From Candidatus Propionivibrio dominans (GTDB lineage Bacteria > Pseudomonadota > Gammaproteobacteria > Burkholderiales > Rhodocyclaceae), in assembly GCA_016709335.1 (NCBI GenBank), contig JADJNC010000024.1:1-62429 (forward strand): 62,429 nt of DNA, written 5' to 3'. Numbering within the stretch: the stretch's first letter is position 1; every line of letters begins with the position of its first letter. A program made the position numbers and the translations under genes. Shown in pieces: positions 1 through 9,258 of this stretch. The notes beneath the pieces are model-generated. The model saw only the letters and a program-made list of their open reading frames with translations. It was not told where the DNA came from and searched no databases.

Positions 1-1138
1 CGTAGCGTTTCCTGGTGCGCTGCAAGCCATGCACCAGGGTTGCCGTGCGGATCGCGCCGGTCGCGCCCAGCGGGTGGCCGAGGGCGATGGCGCCACCGAG
101 CGGATTGACCCTGGCCGGATCGAGTTCGAGCGTGCGCATGACGGCCAGCGCCTGCGCGGCAAAGGCTTCATTGAGCTCGAACCAGTCGACATCCTCCTTG
201 TTCACCCCGGCCTGCCTGAGCACGCGCGGAATGGCCTCGATCGGTCCGATACCCATGATTTCAGGCGGCACCCCGGCCACCGCAAAACCGGCAAAGCGCG
301 CCAGCGGCATGAGGTTGAACTGCTTGAGAATCTTCTCCGAAACAAGCAGCACGGCAGCCGCACCATCAGACATCTGCGAGCTGTTGCCGGCCGTTACCGA
401 ACCGCGTGCGGCAAACACCGGCTTGAGTCTGGCCAGACGCTCCAGCGAGCTATCCGGGCGCGGCCCTTCGTCGGTGTCGGCGAGGAAGTTCTTGATCGTC
501 ACTTCGCCGGTCTTCAGATCCGGCACCTGCGCCTTGACCGCGAAGGGCGAAATTTCGGCCTTGAAGTGTCCGGCGGCAATTGCCGCACACGCCTTCTGAT
601 GCGAAGCCACGGCGAAGGCATCCTGGTCTTCTCGCGATATCTTCCACTGCTTTGCCACCTTTTCGGCGGTCAGCCCCATGCCGAAGGCGATGGCGTAGTT
701 CTCCTCCTTCTCGAAGAATGCCGGATTGATGGCGATTTTGTTGCCCATCATCTGGTTCAGCAGCGACATGGTTTCGGTACCCGCGGCGATCATTACGTCG
801 GCTTCGCCAAGGCGAATGCGGTCGGCGGCCATCGCCACCGCCTGCACGCCGGAGGCGCAAAAGCGGTTGATGGTGATGCCCGGCACCGTATTCGGCAGAC
901 CGGCCAACAGCAGGCCGATACGCGCGACGTTCATTCCCTGTTCGGCTTCGGGCATGGCACAGCCGACGATGACGTCTTCGACCAGCGCCGGATCGAGCTC
1001 CGGTGCCTGCGCCATGACCGACTTGATGGCATGCGCCAGCATGTCGTCCGGACGAACGTGCCCGAACATTCCCTTGCGCTTGGCCACCGGCAGACGCGTC
1101 GCGGCGACGATATAGGCTTCCTGAATCTGTTTGCTCAT
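1..1138 (-). CDS. fadA: Acetyl-CoA C-acyltransferase (thiolase), 3' end off window
   Basis: Thiolase that cleaves 3-ketoacyl-CoA with CoA in the last step of beta-oxidation (cytoplasm). About 379 residues are visible from an ATG with a purine-rich upstream stretch. The nucleophilic cysteine is in NRFCASG (Cys93), and the GHPLGATG motif with the second catalytic histidine lies about 25 residues before the left edge. The C-terminal CxGxG motif is off the window, so the gene is cut and not broken. It follows the fadN-like gene on the same strand, as in the fadNA pair of Bacillus. A 78-bp inverted repeat fills the gap between them. Paralogue identity (FadA versus a biosynthetic thiolase) rests on context. 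Confidence 0.9.
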   Translation of the reverse strand, partial: MSKQIQEAYIVAATRLPVAKRKGMFGHVRPDDMLAHAIKSVMAQAPELDPALVEDVIVGCAMPEAEQGMNVARIGLLLAGLPNTVPGITINRFCASGVQAVAMAADRIRLGEADVMIAAGTETMSLLNQMMGNKIAINPAFFEKEENYAIAFGMGLTAEKVAKQWKISREDQDAFAVASHQKACAAIAAGHFKAEISPFAVKAQVPDLKTGEVTIKNFLADTDEGPRPDSSLERLARLKPVFAARGSVTAGNSSQMSDGAAAVLLVSEKILKQFNLMPLARFAGFAVAGVPPEIMGIGPIEAIPRVLRQAGVNKEDVDWFELNEAFAAQALAVMRTLELDPARVNPLGGAIALGHPLGATGAIRTATLVHGLQRTRKRY

Positions 1139-1156
1139 AGTGCCTCCAAAATCTTG

Positions 1157-1234
1157 AACCACAAAGTCACCAAGTACACAAAGGAAGCACCAAGAATCTT
1201 GGTGAAACTTGGTGAACTTTGTGCCTTGGTGGTT
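1157..1234. repeat. Intergenic inverted repeat, ACCAAG type, copy 1
   Basis: An imperfect palindrome of about 78 bp built from runs of ACCAAG and CACAAAG in the left arm and CTTGGTG and CTTTGTG in the right arm. It lies between the fadN-like stop codon and the fadA start. A clearly related element lies at 7632-7718, also in front of a beta-oxidation gene. The transcript would fold into a long hairpin. Function is unknown; a REP/MITE-like element or an mRNA-stability hairpin are the obvious options. Confidence 0.75.
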
Positions 1235-1239
1235 AGCAT

Positions 1240-3628
1240 TTAGTTTCTAAGCGGCTTGCCGGTTTCCAGCAGGTGCTGGATGCGTTGCTGGGTTTTTTCG
1301 GTTTTCAGCAGTTCGACGAAGAGCTTGCGCTCAACCGTCAGCAGCCACTGCTCATCGACCAGCGAACCGGTTTCAATTTCGCCGCCGCACAACGCCGTTG
1401 CCGCGCTTCTGGCAACGAGATAGTCATGCGCGGAAATCATGCCGCCCTCTTTCATGTTAATAAGCATCATTTCGCAGTTGGCAATTCCGGTACGCCCCGC
1501 CACCTTGATGTTGCGCGGCGAAAGCTTGGGGTAGTAGCCGGCTTCGGCCATTCCGCGCGCCTCGCGCAATGCGACGTAGAGCAACTCGTTGGCATTGAAA
1601 ACAATGCGGTCCGATTCGAGGGCAAAGCCCAGCTCCTTGGCCTGCGCGGCGCTTTTTGAAACGTTGGCCATGGCGATGGTCATGAATACCGGCTGGATGA
1701 ACTCGAAGGGATCATTGCCGCCCGTCCTGGCCGCACTCTGCCAGGCTCGGATGGCAAACTCCTTGCAGCCGCCACCAGCCGGAATCAGGCCGACACCGGC
1801 CTCGACCAGACCGATGTAGCTTTCCAGCGCGATCACCCGCCTGGCGCAGTGCATCAGAAACTCACAGCCACCGCCCAGGGCCATGCCCTGCACGGCCGCA
1901 ACGACCGGCACCTTGGCATATTTGAGCGCCATCGAGGCCTTCTGGAATTCGGCCACATAACCTTCAAGAAGATCGAACTGCCCGGCATTGATCGCCTCGG
2001 TCACCCTCCTTGAGGTTGGCGCCAAAGGCAAACGGTGCCTCGTGCCAGACGACTGCGCCCAGATAGTCGGCCTCAGCCCGGACCATCGCTTCCTGCATGC
2101 CGATGATCACATCGCGACCCAGCGTGTGGTTCTTCGACTTGATGCTGATGATGGCGATTTCACTGTCGACCTGCGGCAGCGTCCACAGACGCACTCCGTC
2201 GTTCTCCCAGACCGTCGTTCCGCTGACCGCTTTCTCGCCGAGCACGCGCTCGGGAAAAATCTGCCGCTGATAGACGGGCAAGGCCGAACGCGGCTTGATG
2301 GCATCGGAACTCGCCGAATACGAACCGGCGGCGGAATGCACCCCGTCGCGGGCAAATACCCAGGCCGGAAGCGCGACCTTGCTCATTGCCCGACCACCGT
2401 CGATATCGGCCTTGACGGCTTCGGCAATGGCTTTCCAGCCAGCGGCCTGCCAGCTTTCAAACGGCCCTTGGGCCCAGCCGAAACCCCAGCGCATGGCGAA
2501 ATCCAGATCGCGGGCGTTGTCGGCAATGTCGGCCAGGTGGAAGGAGACATAGTGGAAAATGTCGCGGAAGATGGCCCACAAAAACTGCGCCTGCGGATGC
2601 TCGCAGGCACGCAGTTGCGCAAACTTCTTGGCCGGATTCCGGTTCTTGAGGATGGCCAGCACCTCCGGCGCAATTTCGCCTGCCGTGTCCCGATAGCCTT
2701 GCGTTGCCAGGTCGAGCACCTTGATCGCCTTGCCTTCCTTCCTGAAAATGCCGCCGCGTGTTTTCTGCCCGAGCGCGCCCTGCCCGATCAAGGTCGCCAG
2801 CCAGGTGGGTATCGTGAAGAAGCCATGCCACGGATCGGGAGTGTCACCGCCCAGCGTGTCCTGCATCGTCTTGATGACGTGCGCCAGTGTATCGAGGCCG
2901 ACCACGTCGGCGGTGCGATAGGTGGCGCTCTTCGGGCGGCCAATGAGCGGACCGGTCAGCGCGTCGACGACATCGAAGCCGAGCCCGAACTGTTGCGTGT
3001 GGTGCATCACGGCGAGAATCGAAAAGACGCCCACCCGGTTGGCGACGAAGTTCGGCGTGTCCCTGGCGCGGACGATGCCCTTGCCAAGGCGCGAAACCAG
3101 CCACGATTCGAGTTTGTCGAGTAGTTCCGGCGCTGTGCTGCGGGTGGCGATCAACTCGACCAGGTGCATGTAGCGCGGCGGATTGAAGAAATGAATGCCG
3201 CAGAACTGCACACGCATGGCTTCGGGCAGCCCTTCCGAAAGGCGGTTGATCGACAGGCCGGAGGTGTTCGAAGCGACAATGGCCTGCGGCGAAATGAAGG
3301 GAGCGATCTTGCGATACAGATCGTCTTTCCACTCCATCTTCTCGGCGATGGCCTCGATGATCAGATCGCAGTCCTTGAGCTGATCAAGGTGCTGCTCATA
3401 ATTGGCGGCATCGATGTAGGCGATGCGATCCTTGCTGGCCAGCGGTGAGGGTTCAAGCTTCTTCAGCCCGTCGATGGCTTTCCTGACGATCCCGTTCGGA
3501 TCGCCTTCCCTGGCCGGCAGATCAAACAGCACGACCGGCACCTCGGCATTGGCCAGATGCGCGGCAATCTGCGCGCCCATCACACCCGCCCCGAGTACGG
3601 CGGCCTTGCGTACGATAAAGTTGCTCAA
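1240..3628 (-). CDS. fadN: 3-hydroxyacyl-CoA dehydrogenase / enoyl-CoA hydratase, FadN type, frame-disrupted
   Basis: Bifunctional beta-oxidation enzyme of about 795 residues. The N-terminal Rossmann fold has GAGVMG at residues 13-18, and the dehydrogenase motif GIHFFNPP follows at about residue 145. A crotonase-like domain comes last (ALGGGCEF). This order, dehydrogenase first, is that of FadN and not of FadB/FadJ. The reading frame breaks at a CCC run (2004-2006): the upstream frame reads FGANLKE and then goes out of frame, and the other frame resumes with TEAINAGQ. Removing one base restores a continuous protein. A strong promoter and a predicted TetR operator lie 65-110 bp upstream. The frameshift is more likely a sequence error than decay, since both halves are fully conserved. 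Confidence 0.88.
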
Positions 3629-3694
3629 GATTTCCTCCCTGAGAATATTGTTTGCACCCGAACGGAAAGCGCAACAGCACTCCCGTCACAAAAA

Positions 3695-3711
3695 TTAAAA
3701 CGAACGTTTGA
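3695..3711 (-). promoter_or_regulatory. Predicted fatty-acid repressor operator before fadN
   Basis: The 17-mer TTAAAACGAACGTTTGA is identical, in inverted orientation, to 12416-12432 in front of the tetR gene. It fits the PsrA-type pattern CAAAC, N4, GTTTT. It directly abuts the -10 box, so a bound repressor would block polymerase. The assignment of the neighbouring TetR protein as its ligand is inferred. Confidence 0.65.
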
Positions 3712-3739
3712 ATTATAGAGGCTTCGCGGCACAGGTCAA
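3712..3739 (-). promoter_or_regulatory. Sigma-70 promoter of fadN
   Basis: A TTGACC -35 box, a 16-bp spacer and a perfect TATAAT -10 box are read on the minus strand. They lie about 85-110 bp before the fadN start. The operator-like 17-mer begins immediately after the -10 box. Confidence 0.7.
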
Positions 3740-3749
3740 GCAAAAACTG

Positions 3750-3787
3750 AAAAAAAAAGCGCCCCGAACTTCGGGGCGCTTTTTGGG
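3750..3787 (-). terminator. Rho-independent terminator of fadL
   Basis: A perfect 10-bp GC-rich stem (AGCGCCCCGA/TCGGGGCGCT) with a 3-nt loop is followed on the minus strand by a run of nine T. It sits 17 bp past the fadL stop codon and isolates fadL from the fadN promoter downstream. A-runs flank both sides, so it could act in both directions. Confidence 0.92.
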
Positions 3788-3804
3788 GGGGCCTGAAACC
3801 TGGG

Positions 3805-5121
3805 TCAGAACGCCATCGAGTACTGGGCGCCGAACAGCCAGATGCTGGCGCTGTAGTCGCCGGTAACGATGCCGCGAGCTGCGGCGCCAAAGCCGGTCGT
3901 TTGATTATTATTGATCTTGCTGTCCTGGACATAAATGTAGCTCATGCCAAGATCGAGACGGGAAGCCTTGTCCGGCGCCCATTGCGCACCAAACGAGAAC
4001 CACACGCGATCATTGTCAGGCAGCGAAGTCAGACGGGTACTCGCTCCCTTGACCGGCGACTCATCGTAGGCAAGACCAAACTTCAGCTTCCAGGCGTCGT
4101 TGTACTGGTAATTAGCACCCAGGGCTACGCGCCAGGTATCACGAAAGTCAGAGTCCAAGACCTGGGCGACTGTCCCATTCCCCGTACCCGCGCCGGTGTT
4201 CGAGGAACGGTAAATATCCACCTTCGGAATCGAGCTCCAACCCGTCCACGAAACATCACCGAGCATTTCCCACTTGTCACTGAGCTTCTGGGTCACGCTC
4301 AGGATGGCTGTATCCGGCAGCTCGATATCCGCCTTGGCTTTGCTTGACCCACCAGCATTGATCGCCGGGCTGGGGCCGCTAGCCTGGATCTTGCCGCTGG
4401 TATGGTACTGAATCGTCGAACGGTAAGACAAACCCACTTTGGTGGAAGGCGAAACCGTAAACAGCGCACCAACGTTCCAGCCCCAGGCATCGTCGTCCAG
4501 CGTCAGTTTCACGGGCGTGGCCGCAAGAGCCGCTGCCGCTACTCCCGCCTGGCGTTTGTACGTGGCATCAACATACTGCCAGTTAACACCCAGACCGAGC
4601 GAAACCGTCTCGTTGACGCGATAGGCAATCGAGGGATTGACATTGTAGGTCTTGACCTCAAAACTAACGGATTGTGCCGCGCCCACCCAGGGATTGTTAT
4701 ATTCGGTCTTCAAGCCAAACGGCCCGCCGACGCCGACGCCAATATAAAGGTCCTTGCTCAGCGCCCACGACAGATAACCGTTGGGAATGAACGCCCAGCC
4801 GCCGGCATTGCCGCCATCACCGGTACCCGCCAGGCCATTCGGGAAAGGAGCTCCAACGCTCGATCCCTTGTTGTCAAAAGAGAAACTTGGATTAACGGCT
4901 GACACACCACCCGATACCTCGCGTGCCTGCAACTGCGTCATGCCGGCCGGGTTGAAGTAGATGGTGCTGGCATTATCGGCGACTGCCGCCGAACCGGCGT
5001 AGGCGTTGGCGATACCGCTGGCGTTCTGTTCCAGCAACTGGAAACCCGACGCACTGGCGGCGCCGGAGAAAGCGACCAGCATCAATGCCGGTATCAGCTT
5101 CATTGAATTAACGTGTTTCAT
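3805..5121 (-). CDS. fadL: Outer-membrane long-chain fatty acid channel, OmpP1/FadL family
   Basis: A 438-residue beta-barrel that takes up long-chain fatty acids or other hydrophobic compounds. The ATG at 5121 is chosen because it gives a proper signal peptide (MKHVNSMKLIPALMLVAFSG, cleavage after ASA near residue 24) and follows GGGGGTG; an in-frame ATG 48 bp upstream would put 16 odd residues before it. The mature N-terminus GFQLLEQNASG and the NPAGM motif near residue 57 are FadL hallmarks, and the chain ends in Phe as outer-membrane barrels do. It is monocistronic, with a terminator downstream. A short CAAAC-N2-GTTTT operator beside the -10 box suggests co-regulation with the oxidation genes. 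Confidence 0.93.
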   Translation of the reverse strand: MKHVNSMKLIPALMLVAFSGAASASGFQLLEQNASGIANAYAGSAAVADNASTIYFNPAGMTQLQAREVSGGVSAVNPSFSFDNKGSSVGAPFPNGLAGTGDGGNAGGWAFIPNGYLSWALSKDLYIGVGVGGPFGLKTEYNNPWVGAAQSVSFEVKTYNVNPSIAYRVNETVSLGLGVNWQYVDATYKRQAGVAAAALAATPVKLTLDDDAWGWNVGALFTVSPSTKVGLSYRSTIQYHTSGKIQASGPSPAINAGGSSKAKADIELPDTAILSVTQKLSDKWEMLGDVSWTGWSSIPKVDIYRSSNTGAGTGNGTVAQVLDSDFRDTWRVALGANYQYNDAWKLKFGLAYDESPVKGASTRLTSLPDNDRVWFSFGAQWAPDKASRLDLGMSYIYVQDSKINNNQTTGFGAAARGIVTGDYSASIWLFGAQYSMAF

Positions 5122-5178
5122 TACACCCCCATTGAAATAATTAATGTCATAGCGCCTGTTTAAAAGCACGCCTTGCCG

Positions 5179-5197
5179 TAAAACAAGTTTGATTCTA
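5179..5197 (-). promoter_or_regulatory. Predicted -10 box and repressor operator before fadL
   Basis: On the minus strand TAGAAT (5192-5197) is followed at once by CAAACTTGTTTTA. This is the same half-site pair as before fadN and tetR but with a 2-bp spacer instead of 4. The PsrA-type consensus tolerates 2-4 bp. No convincing -35 box is seen, so the promoter call is weaker than the operator similarity. Confidence 0.5.
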
Positions 5198-5223
5198 AAG
5201 CGACTAATTAAAAAAAACCTTTA

Positions 5224-5622
5224 TTATTCGGCACTTGTCAGCTCCCGCTTGAGACCCTGTTGGTTTATTGCAACATAGGTCAGCGTCGCTGCGGTCACCT
5301 TAACGGTTATCGGTTGCGCGGGATGTCGTACTGCGTATACCTCGACGCTGACCTTGATCGAGGTGCGACCGGTTTCGACAACCTCTGCAAAAAAACTGAC
5401 CACGTCGCCAACCGACACCGGCTGATTGAAAACAAAGGAATTGACCGAGACTGTCGCCACACGGCCACGAGCGCGACGCATGGCCACCGTGGCACCGGCA
5501 ATATCGACCTGTGACATGATCCAGCCACCGAAGATGTCGCCGTACTGGTTGGCATCAGCCGGCATCGGCATCACGCGCAGAGCGGGCTGGGCGTTGGGAA
5601 GTTGGGCGATATGTTCGGTCAT
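5224..5622 (-). CDS. Acyl-CoA thioesterase, YciA-like hotdog fold
   Basis: 132 residues, the usual length for a single-hotdog YciA/BACH-type thioesterase that hydrolyses acyl-CoA to free acid and CoA. The conserved segment NQYGDIFGGWIMSQVDIAG (about residues 26-44) carries the catalytic Asp and the glycine-rich helix start of the family. The true end of fadJ (5626) lies only 3 bp before its ATG, so it is the last gene of the fadI-fadJ unit. It may relieve CoA sequestration. Substrate length cannot be read from sequence. Confidence 0.9.
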   Translation of the reverse strand: MTEHIAQLPNAQPALRVMPMPADANQYGDIFGGWIMSQVDIAGATVAMRRARGRVATVSVNSFVFNQPVSVGDVVSFFAEVVETGRTSIKVSVEVYAVRHPAQPITVKVTAATLTYVAINQQGLKRELTSAE

Positions 5623-5625
5623 TGT

Positions 5626-7583
5626 TCAGTCTCCTTGCTGTTTCAGGTAATTCAGCGGCCCGCCGGTAAAGGGGGCAAAGCCGGTACCGAAGATCACCCC
5701 GGCGTCGGCCAGATCGGCATCCTCAACAATACCCTCATCGACGAGTTGCTGTATACGTTCGAGCAGGGGCTTGAGCAGACGCTCGGCCAGACCGGTCGGA
5801 ACGGCTCCGGCCGGAGCCCTGGCCGCGCCCTGCCAGCGCCTTTGCCACCGCCTTTGCCACCACTCCCGCTGGCATGATCATAAAAGCCCCGACCGGTTTT
5901 CTTGCCGAGATGGCCGGCATTGAAGCGTTCGAGCAGACACCTTGGCGGCTCGACATCGGCACCGGCCAGCTCCTTGCCGGCGGCCATGGCGACATCGAGC
6001 CCGACCATGTCGACCAGTTCGATCGGCCCCATCGGCATGCCGAAGGCGAGCATCGCCTCATCGACTGTCTCCGGCGCAATACCCTCATCGACCGCCCGCA
6101 TTGCTGCGAGCATGTAGGGGCCGAGTACGGCGTTGACCAGAAATCCGGGTGCGCTCCTGACCGGCAAGGGCAGCCGGTCGATCTGCTTGACGAAGGCGGC
6201 GGCGCGTCTGGCCATTTCGGGATCGCCCCCCGCAGCGGAAACGACCTCGACGAGCGGCATTTTCGCTACCGGATTGAAGAAATGGATTCCGACCAGACGC
6301 GCCGGTTTGGCGAGTACGGTGCGCAGATCCTCAAGCTTCAGGCTGGAGGTATTGGTGGCCAGCACGGCGTCCGGCTTCATCACCGCTTCGAGCTTGCTGA
6401 GCAAAGTGTGCTTGGCTTCGAGATTTTCGTAAATCGCTTCGATCACCACGTCGGCCTGCGCCGCACCCTGACCCTCGGGGTCGGGAATCAGCCGATCCAT
6501 CACGTCGCGCAACTGCAGCTTGTTGCGAATGCGCTTGCCCCAGGCGGCATAGGCACGCTCGAGTGCGGGAGCAATACGTTCCATTCCCTGATCCTGCAAG
6601 GTCACCGTCAAACCGCGCAAGGCGCACCAGGCGGCAATGTCACCGCCCATGACGCCGGCGCCGACCACATGCACGCGCCTGGCCTGAAAGCTGGTCTCCT
6701 TGCCAAAGCCCTTGAGCCGCTCCTGCATGAAGAAAACGCGAACCAGATTGCGCGCGGTGCTTGAGCGGACAATGCCGTCGATCAGCGCGGGGGCGGCCAG
6801 CGCATTGCCCTGATGCCGAGCCCAGATGTCGATGATCGCGTAGGGTGCCGGATAATGCTCGGGGCGCGCACGTTTGGCCACCTGCTTGCGGGCAGCGCTG
6901 GCCACCAGAGCCTTGAACGGCCCGTTGAGCAAACGCTGTAAAAATGGCAGGGGGCGACGCGGTTTATTGGAGAGCAGCAGAATTTTCGCGGCACTCTCCA
7001 TCACCCGCGGCGGAACACACTCGTCGGCCAGCCCCATGCGCTTTGCCCGCTGGGCGTCGATGCTCTTGCCGGTGAGCATCATGTCCAGCGCCGCCTGCGG
7101 GCCGACGCGCTGCGGCAAGCGCAGCATGCCGCCCCAGCCGGGGAAAATACCCAGCATGACTTCAGGCAGTCCCATTTTTGTTCCAGGCTCATCGACAGCC
7201 AGCAGATAACGGCAAGCCAGCGCCAGCTCAAGGCCGCCACCCAGGCAGTGTCCGCGCACCAGCGCCAGGGTCGGGTAGCGCACCGCCGCCAGCCGGTTGA
7301 AGAGATTCCAGCCACGGGTCACCAGTTCGAGCGCTTTTTCCGGTGTGTCGAGCCGGGTGAACTCCTGTATGTCGGCACCGGCGATGAAGCCGGCGGCTTT
7401 CCCGGAGCGGAAGACAAGCCCTCTGGGCGGATTGGCATCAAGCCGGTCGAGCATCTGCCCAAGTTCGTTCATCACAGCGCTGGACAGCGAATTGGTTGAT
7501 TCGCCGGCCTTGTCGAAGCTCGCCCAGGCGATCCCTTCGGCGTCGATTTCGAGCTGCCAGTGCTGGTAGGTCGTTGCGTTCAT
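5626..7583 (-). CDS. fadJ: Enoyl-CoA hydratase / 3-hydroxyacyl-CoA dehydrogenase, FadJ type, frame-disrupted at the C-terminus
   Basis: Crotonase domain first (IAGADIQEF, RGHCLGGGLELALACRY), then the NAD-binding dehydrogenase (VVGAGVMGGDIAAW, GIHFFNPVAKMPLVE), the FadB/FadJ order; about 651 residues. The frame that starts at 7583 drifts into a nonsense Arg/Pro/Ser tail after GFYDHASG. The neighbouring frame encodes the expected C-terminus (GLAERLLKPLLERIQQLVDE, then FGTGFAPFTGGPL) and stops at 5626. A one-base error between about 5815 and 5868, next to a duplicated 12-mer encoding GGKG, explains this. It follows fadI with a 155-bp gap holding an inverted repeat, and the thioesterase follows directly. 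Confidence 0.88.
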
Positions 7584-7631
7584 CGTCGTTATATCCGTAT
7601 TCTGCCCAACGAGGCAAAGATCAAATGCTTT

Positions 7632-7718
7632 ACCACCAAGTCACCAAGAACACCAAGATGCACCAAGCTAAATTTTGATTTTCTTTGTGTTACTTGGTGT
7701 TCTTGGTGTCTTGGTGGT
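7632..7718. repeat. Intergenic inverted repeat, ACCAAG type, copy 2
   Basis: The arms ACCACCAAGtCACCAAGAA... and ...TTCTTGGTGTCTTGGTGGT pair almost perfectly over about 26 bp. The central spacer is AT-rich. It lies between the fadI stop and the fadJ start and is related to copy 1 at 1157-1234. RNA folding would give a long stable hairpin inside the fadI-fadJ transcript. Confidence 0.8.
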
Positions 7719-7738
7719 GAGGTCTTTTGCTTTTCCGC

Positions 7739-9025
7739 CTAAAGGGTTTCGACCAGCATCGCGCCCCCTAGCCCGCCGCCGATGCAAATCGAGGCAATGC
7801 CGCGCCGGGACTGATTGGCGCGCAGCACGTGCAGCAGGTGCAGAACGATACGCGCACCCGAAGCGCCGACCGGGTGGCCAAGAGCAATGGCGCCGCCGTC
7901 CACATTAAGCCTGTCAGTGGGCAGCGTGCCGAGAGCGGCGGCAAGACCGAGTTGCTCACGGCAGTACTCGTCCGACTCCCAGGCGGCAACACAGCCGAGG
8001 ACCTGCGCGGCGAAGGCTTCGTTGATTTCCCACGCATCGATATCGTTCAGCCCCCAGCCATGGCGTTGCAGAATTGGCGTTGCGGCATGTACCGGGCCAA
8101 GCCCCATCTGCGCCGGATCAAGCCCCGCCCACTGGCTGTCGCTGATCATGCCGAGCGGCTGCAGCTTCCATTTTTCAACGGCGGCGGCGGAAGCGAGAAT
8201 CAGCCACGCCGCACCGTCGGTGATCTGCGAGCTGTTGCCCGGTGTGACACGACCGTACTTCTTGTCGAAGAAGGGTTTGAGCTTGGCCAGGCCCTGCACG
8301 CTTGAATCGAGACGCACGCCGTCGTCCTCGGTGTAAACCCTGCCCTTGGCATCGACCAGCGGAACGATTTCACCATAGTGTCCGGCCGCCCGCCCCTCGA
8401 CAACGCGATGGTGGCTGCGTACCGAGAATTCGTCCATCTGCTGGCGCGAGATAGCGAACTTCCAGGCCAGATTCTCGGCAGTCTGCCCCATCAGCAGGCC
8501 GACCATCGGATCGGTCAGCCCTTTCATGATGCCGATCACCGGCGAAAGCAGGGCCGACGGTCGCAGTCTGGCAAACATGCCGATCTTCTGTCCCAGTGTT
8601 CTGGCCTGCATCATCCCGGCAAACCACAGCACCATGGCCTTGTTGTATAGCAGCGGCGCGTGCGAGAGGGCATCGGTTCCACCGGCCAGCACCAGTTGTG
8701 CCCGTCCGGCCTGCAGGTTGGCGATGGCCGAATCGATGGCCTGCATGCCGCTGGCGCAATTGCGCATCACCGTCCACGCCGGAACCTTGTGGCCGCAGCC
8801 CATGCGCAGCGCGACCACACGGGCGATATTGACTTCATCCGGCGAGGGACTGGCGCAACCGAGAATGACTTCATCCAGATCGGTCGGAGCAAAGGACTGA
8901 CGCATCAGCAGCGCACGCCCGGACTGTACTGCCAGATCGCTCGCCGAAAACGGGCCAGGCGCATTGCGCGCCTTCAGGAAGGGCGTCCTTGCGCCATCGA
9001 CGATATACACCGGTTGATATGCCAT
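7739..9025 (-). CDS. fadI: Acetyl-CoA C-acyltransferase, FadI type
   Basis: A 428-residue thiolase, longer than FadA-type enzymes, which fits FadI. The nucleophile is Cys90 in RNCASG, the GHPVGASG motif supplies the catalytic His, and the second cysteine lies in ICIGGGLGG near the C-terminus. The NEAFAAQ segment is also present, so all catalytic motifs are intact. It heads a fadI-fadJ-thioesterase unit, the same gene order as fadIJ in enteric bacteria. The window therefore has two thiolases with two bifunctional partners. No operator like that of fadN was seen before it. Confidence 0.93.
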   Translation of the reverse strand: MAYQPVYIVDGARTPFLKARNAPGPFSASDLAVQSGRALLMRQSFAPTDLDEVILGCASPSPDEVNIARVVALRMGCGHKVPAWTVMRNCASGMQAIDSAIANLQAGRAQLVLAGGTDALSHAPLLYNKAMVLWFAGMMQARTLGQKIGMFARLRPSALLSPVIGIMKGLTDPMVGLLMGQTAENLAWKFAISRQQMDEFSVRSHHRVVEGRAAGHYGEIVPLVDAKGRVYTEDDGVRLDSSVQGLAKLKPFFDKKYGRVTPGNSSQITDGAAWLILASAAAVEKWKLQPLGMISDSQWAGLDPAQMGLGPVHAATPILQRHGWGLNDIDAWEINEAFAAQVLGCVAAWESDEYCREQLGLAAALGTLPTDRLNVDGGAIALGHPVGASGARIVLHLLHVLRANQSRRGIASICIGGGLGGAMLVETL

Positions 9026-9066
9026 GGCATCCCCATTGTTTCTTGGAAAATACGGAAACAGAAAAT

Positions 9067-9089
9067 CCGCTGCATTGATAACTCAGCGG
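9067..9089 (-). terminator. Weak hairpin between fadE and fadI
   Basis: CCGCTG and CAGCGG pair across an 11-nt loop, followed on the minus strand by ATTTTCTGTTT. It lies about 170 bp past the fadE stop. The stem is short and the T-run interrupted, so termination is only possible. The rest of the 233-bp gap shows no gene. Confidence 0.35.
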
Positions 9090-9258
9090 CTGAAAAAAAC
9101 TGCAACACCCTCCGCAACAGCGCCCGAGTGATCGCAGAGAAAACATGTAAAAACAACAGGTTTCCTCTGCCCCACGCGATATTCCTTACAGCACGTTCAC
9201 TCTGTTTCCCGGCGCCTCCGCAGTTTATGTTTCACAGCCGCCCGGCACCTGACTGCGT

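Noticed and set aside
29..1243. A 404-codon plus-strand frame opposite fadA
   Set aside because: The minus strand encodes a thiolase with its Cys and His motifs in frame, so the plus frame is a shadow.
1157..7718. CRISPR-like repetition of CACCAAG units
   Set aside because: The units are adjacent, palindromic and without unique spacers, so they form hairpins and not a CRISPR array.
9036..9062. GTTTC...GAAAC inverted repeat before fadI as a repressor site
   Set aside because: Half-sites do not match CAAAC/GTTTT and the 12-bp spacing is outside the known range.
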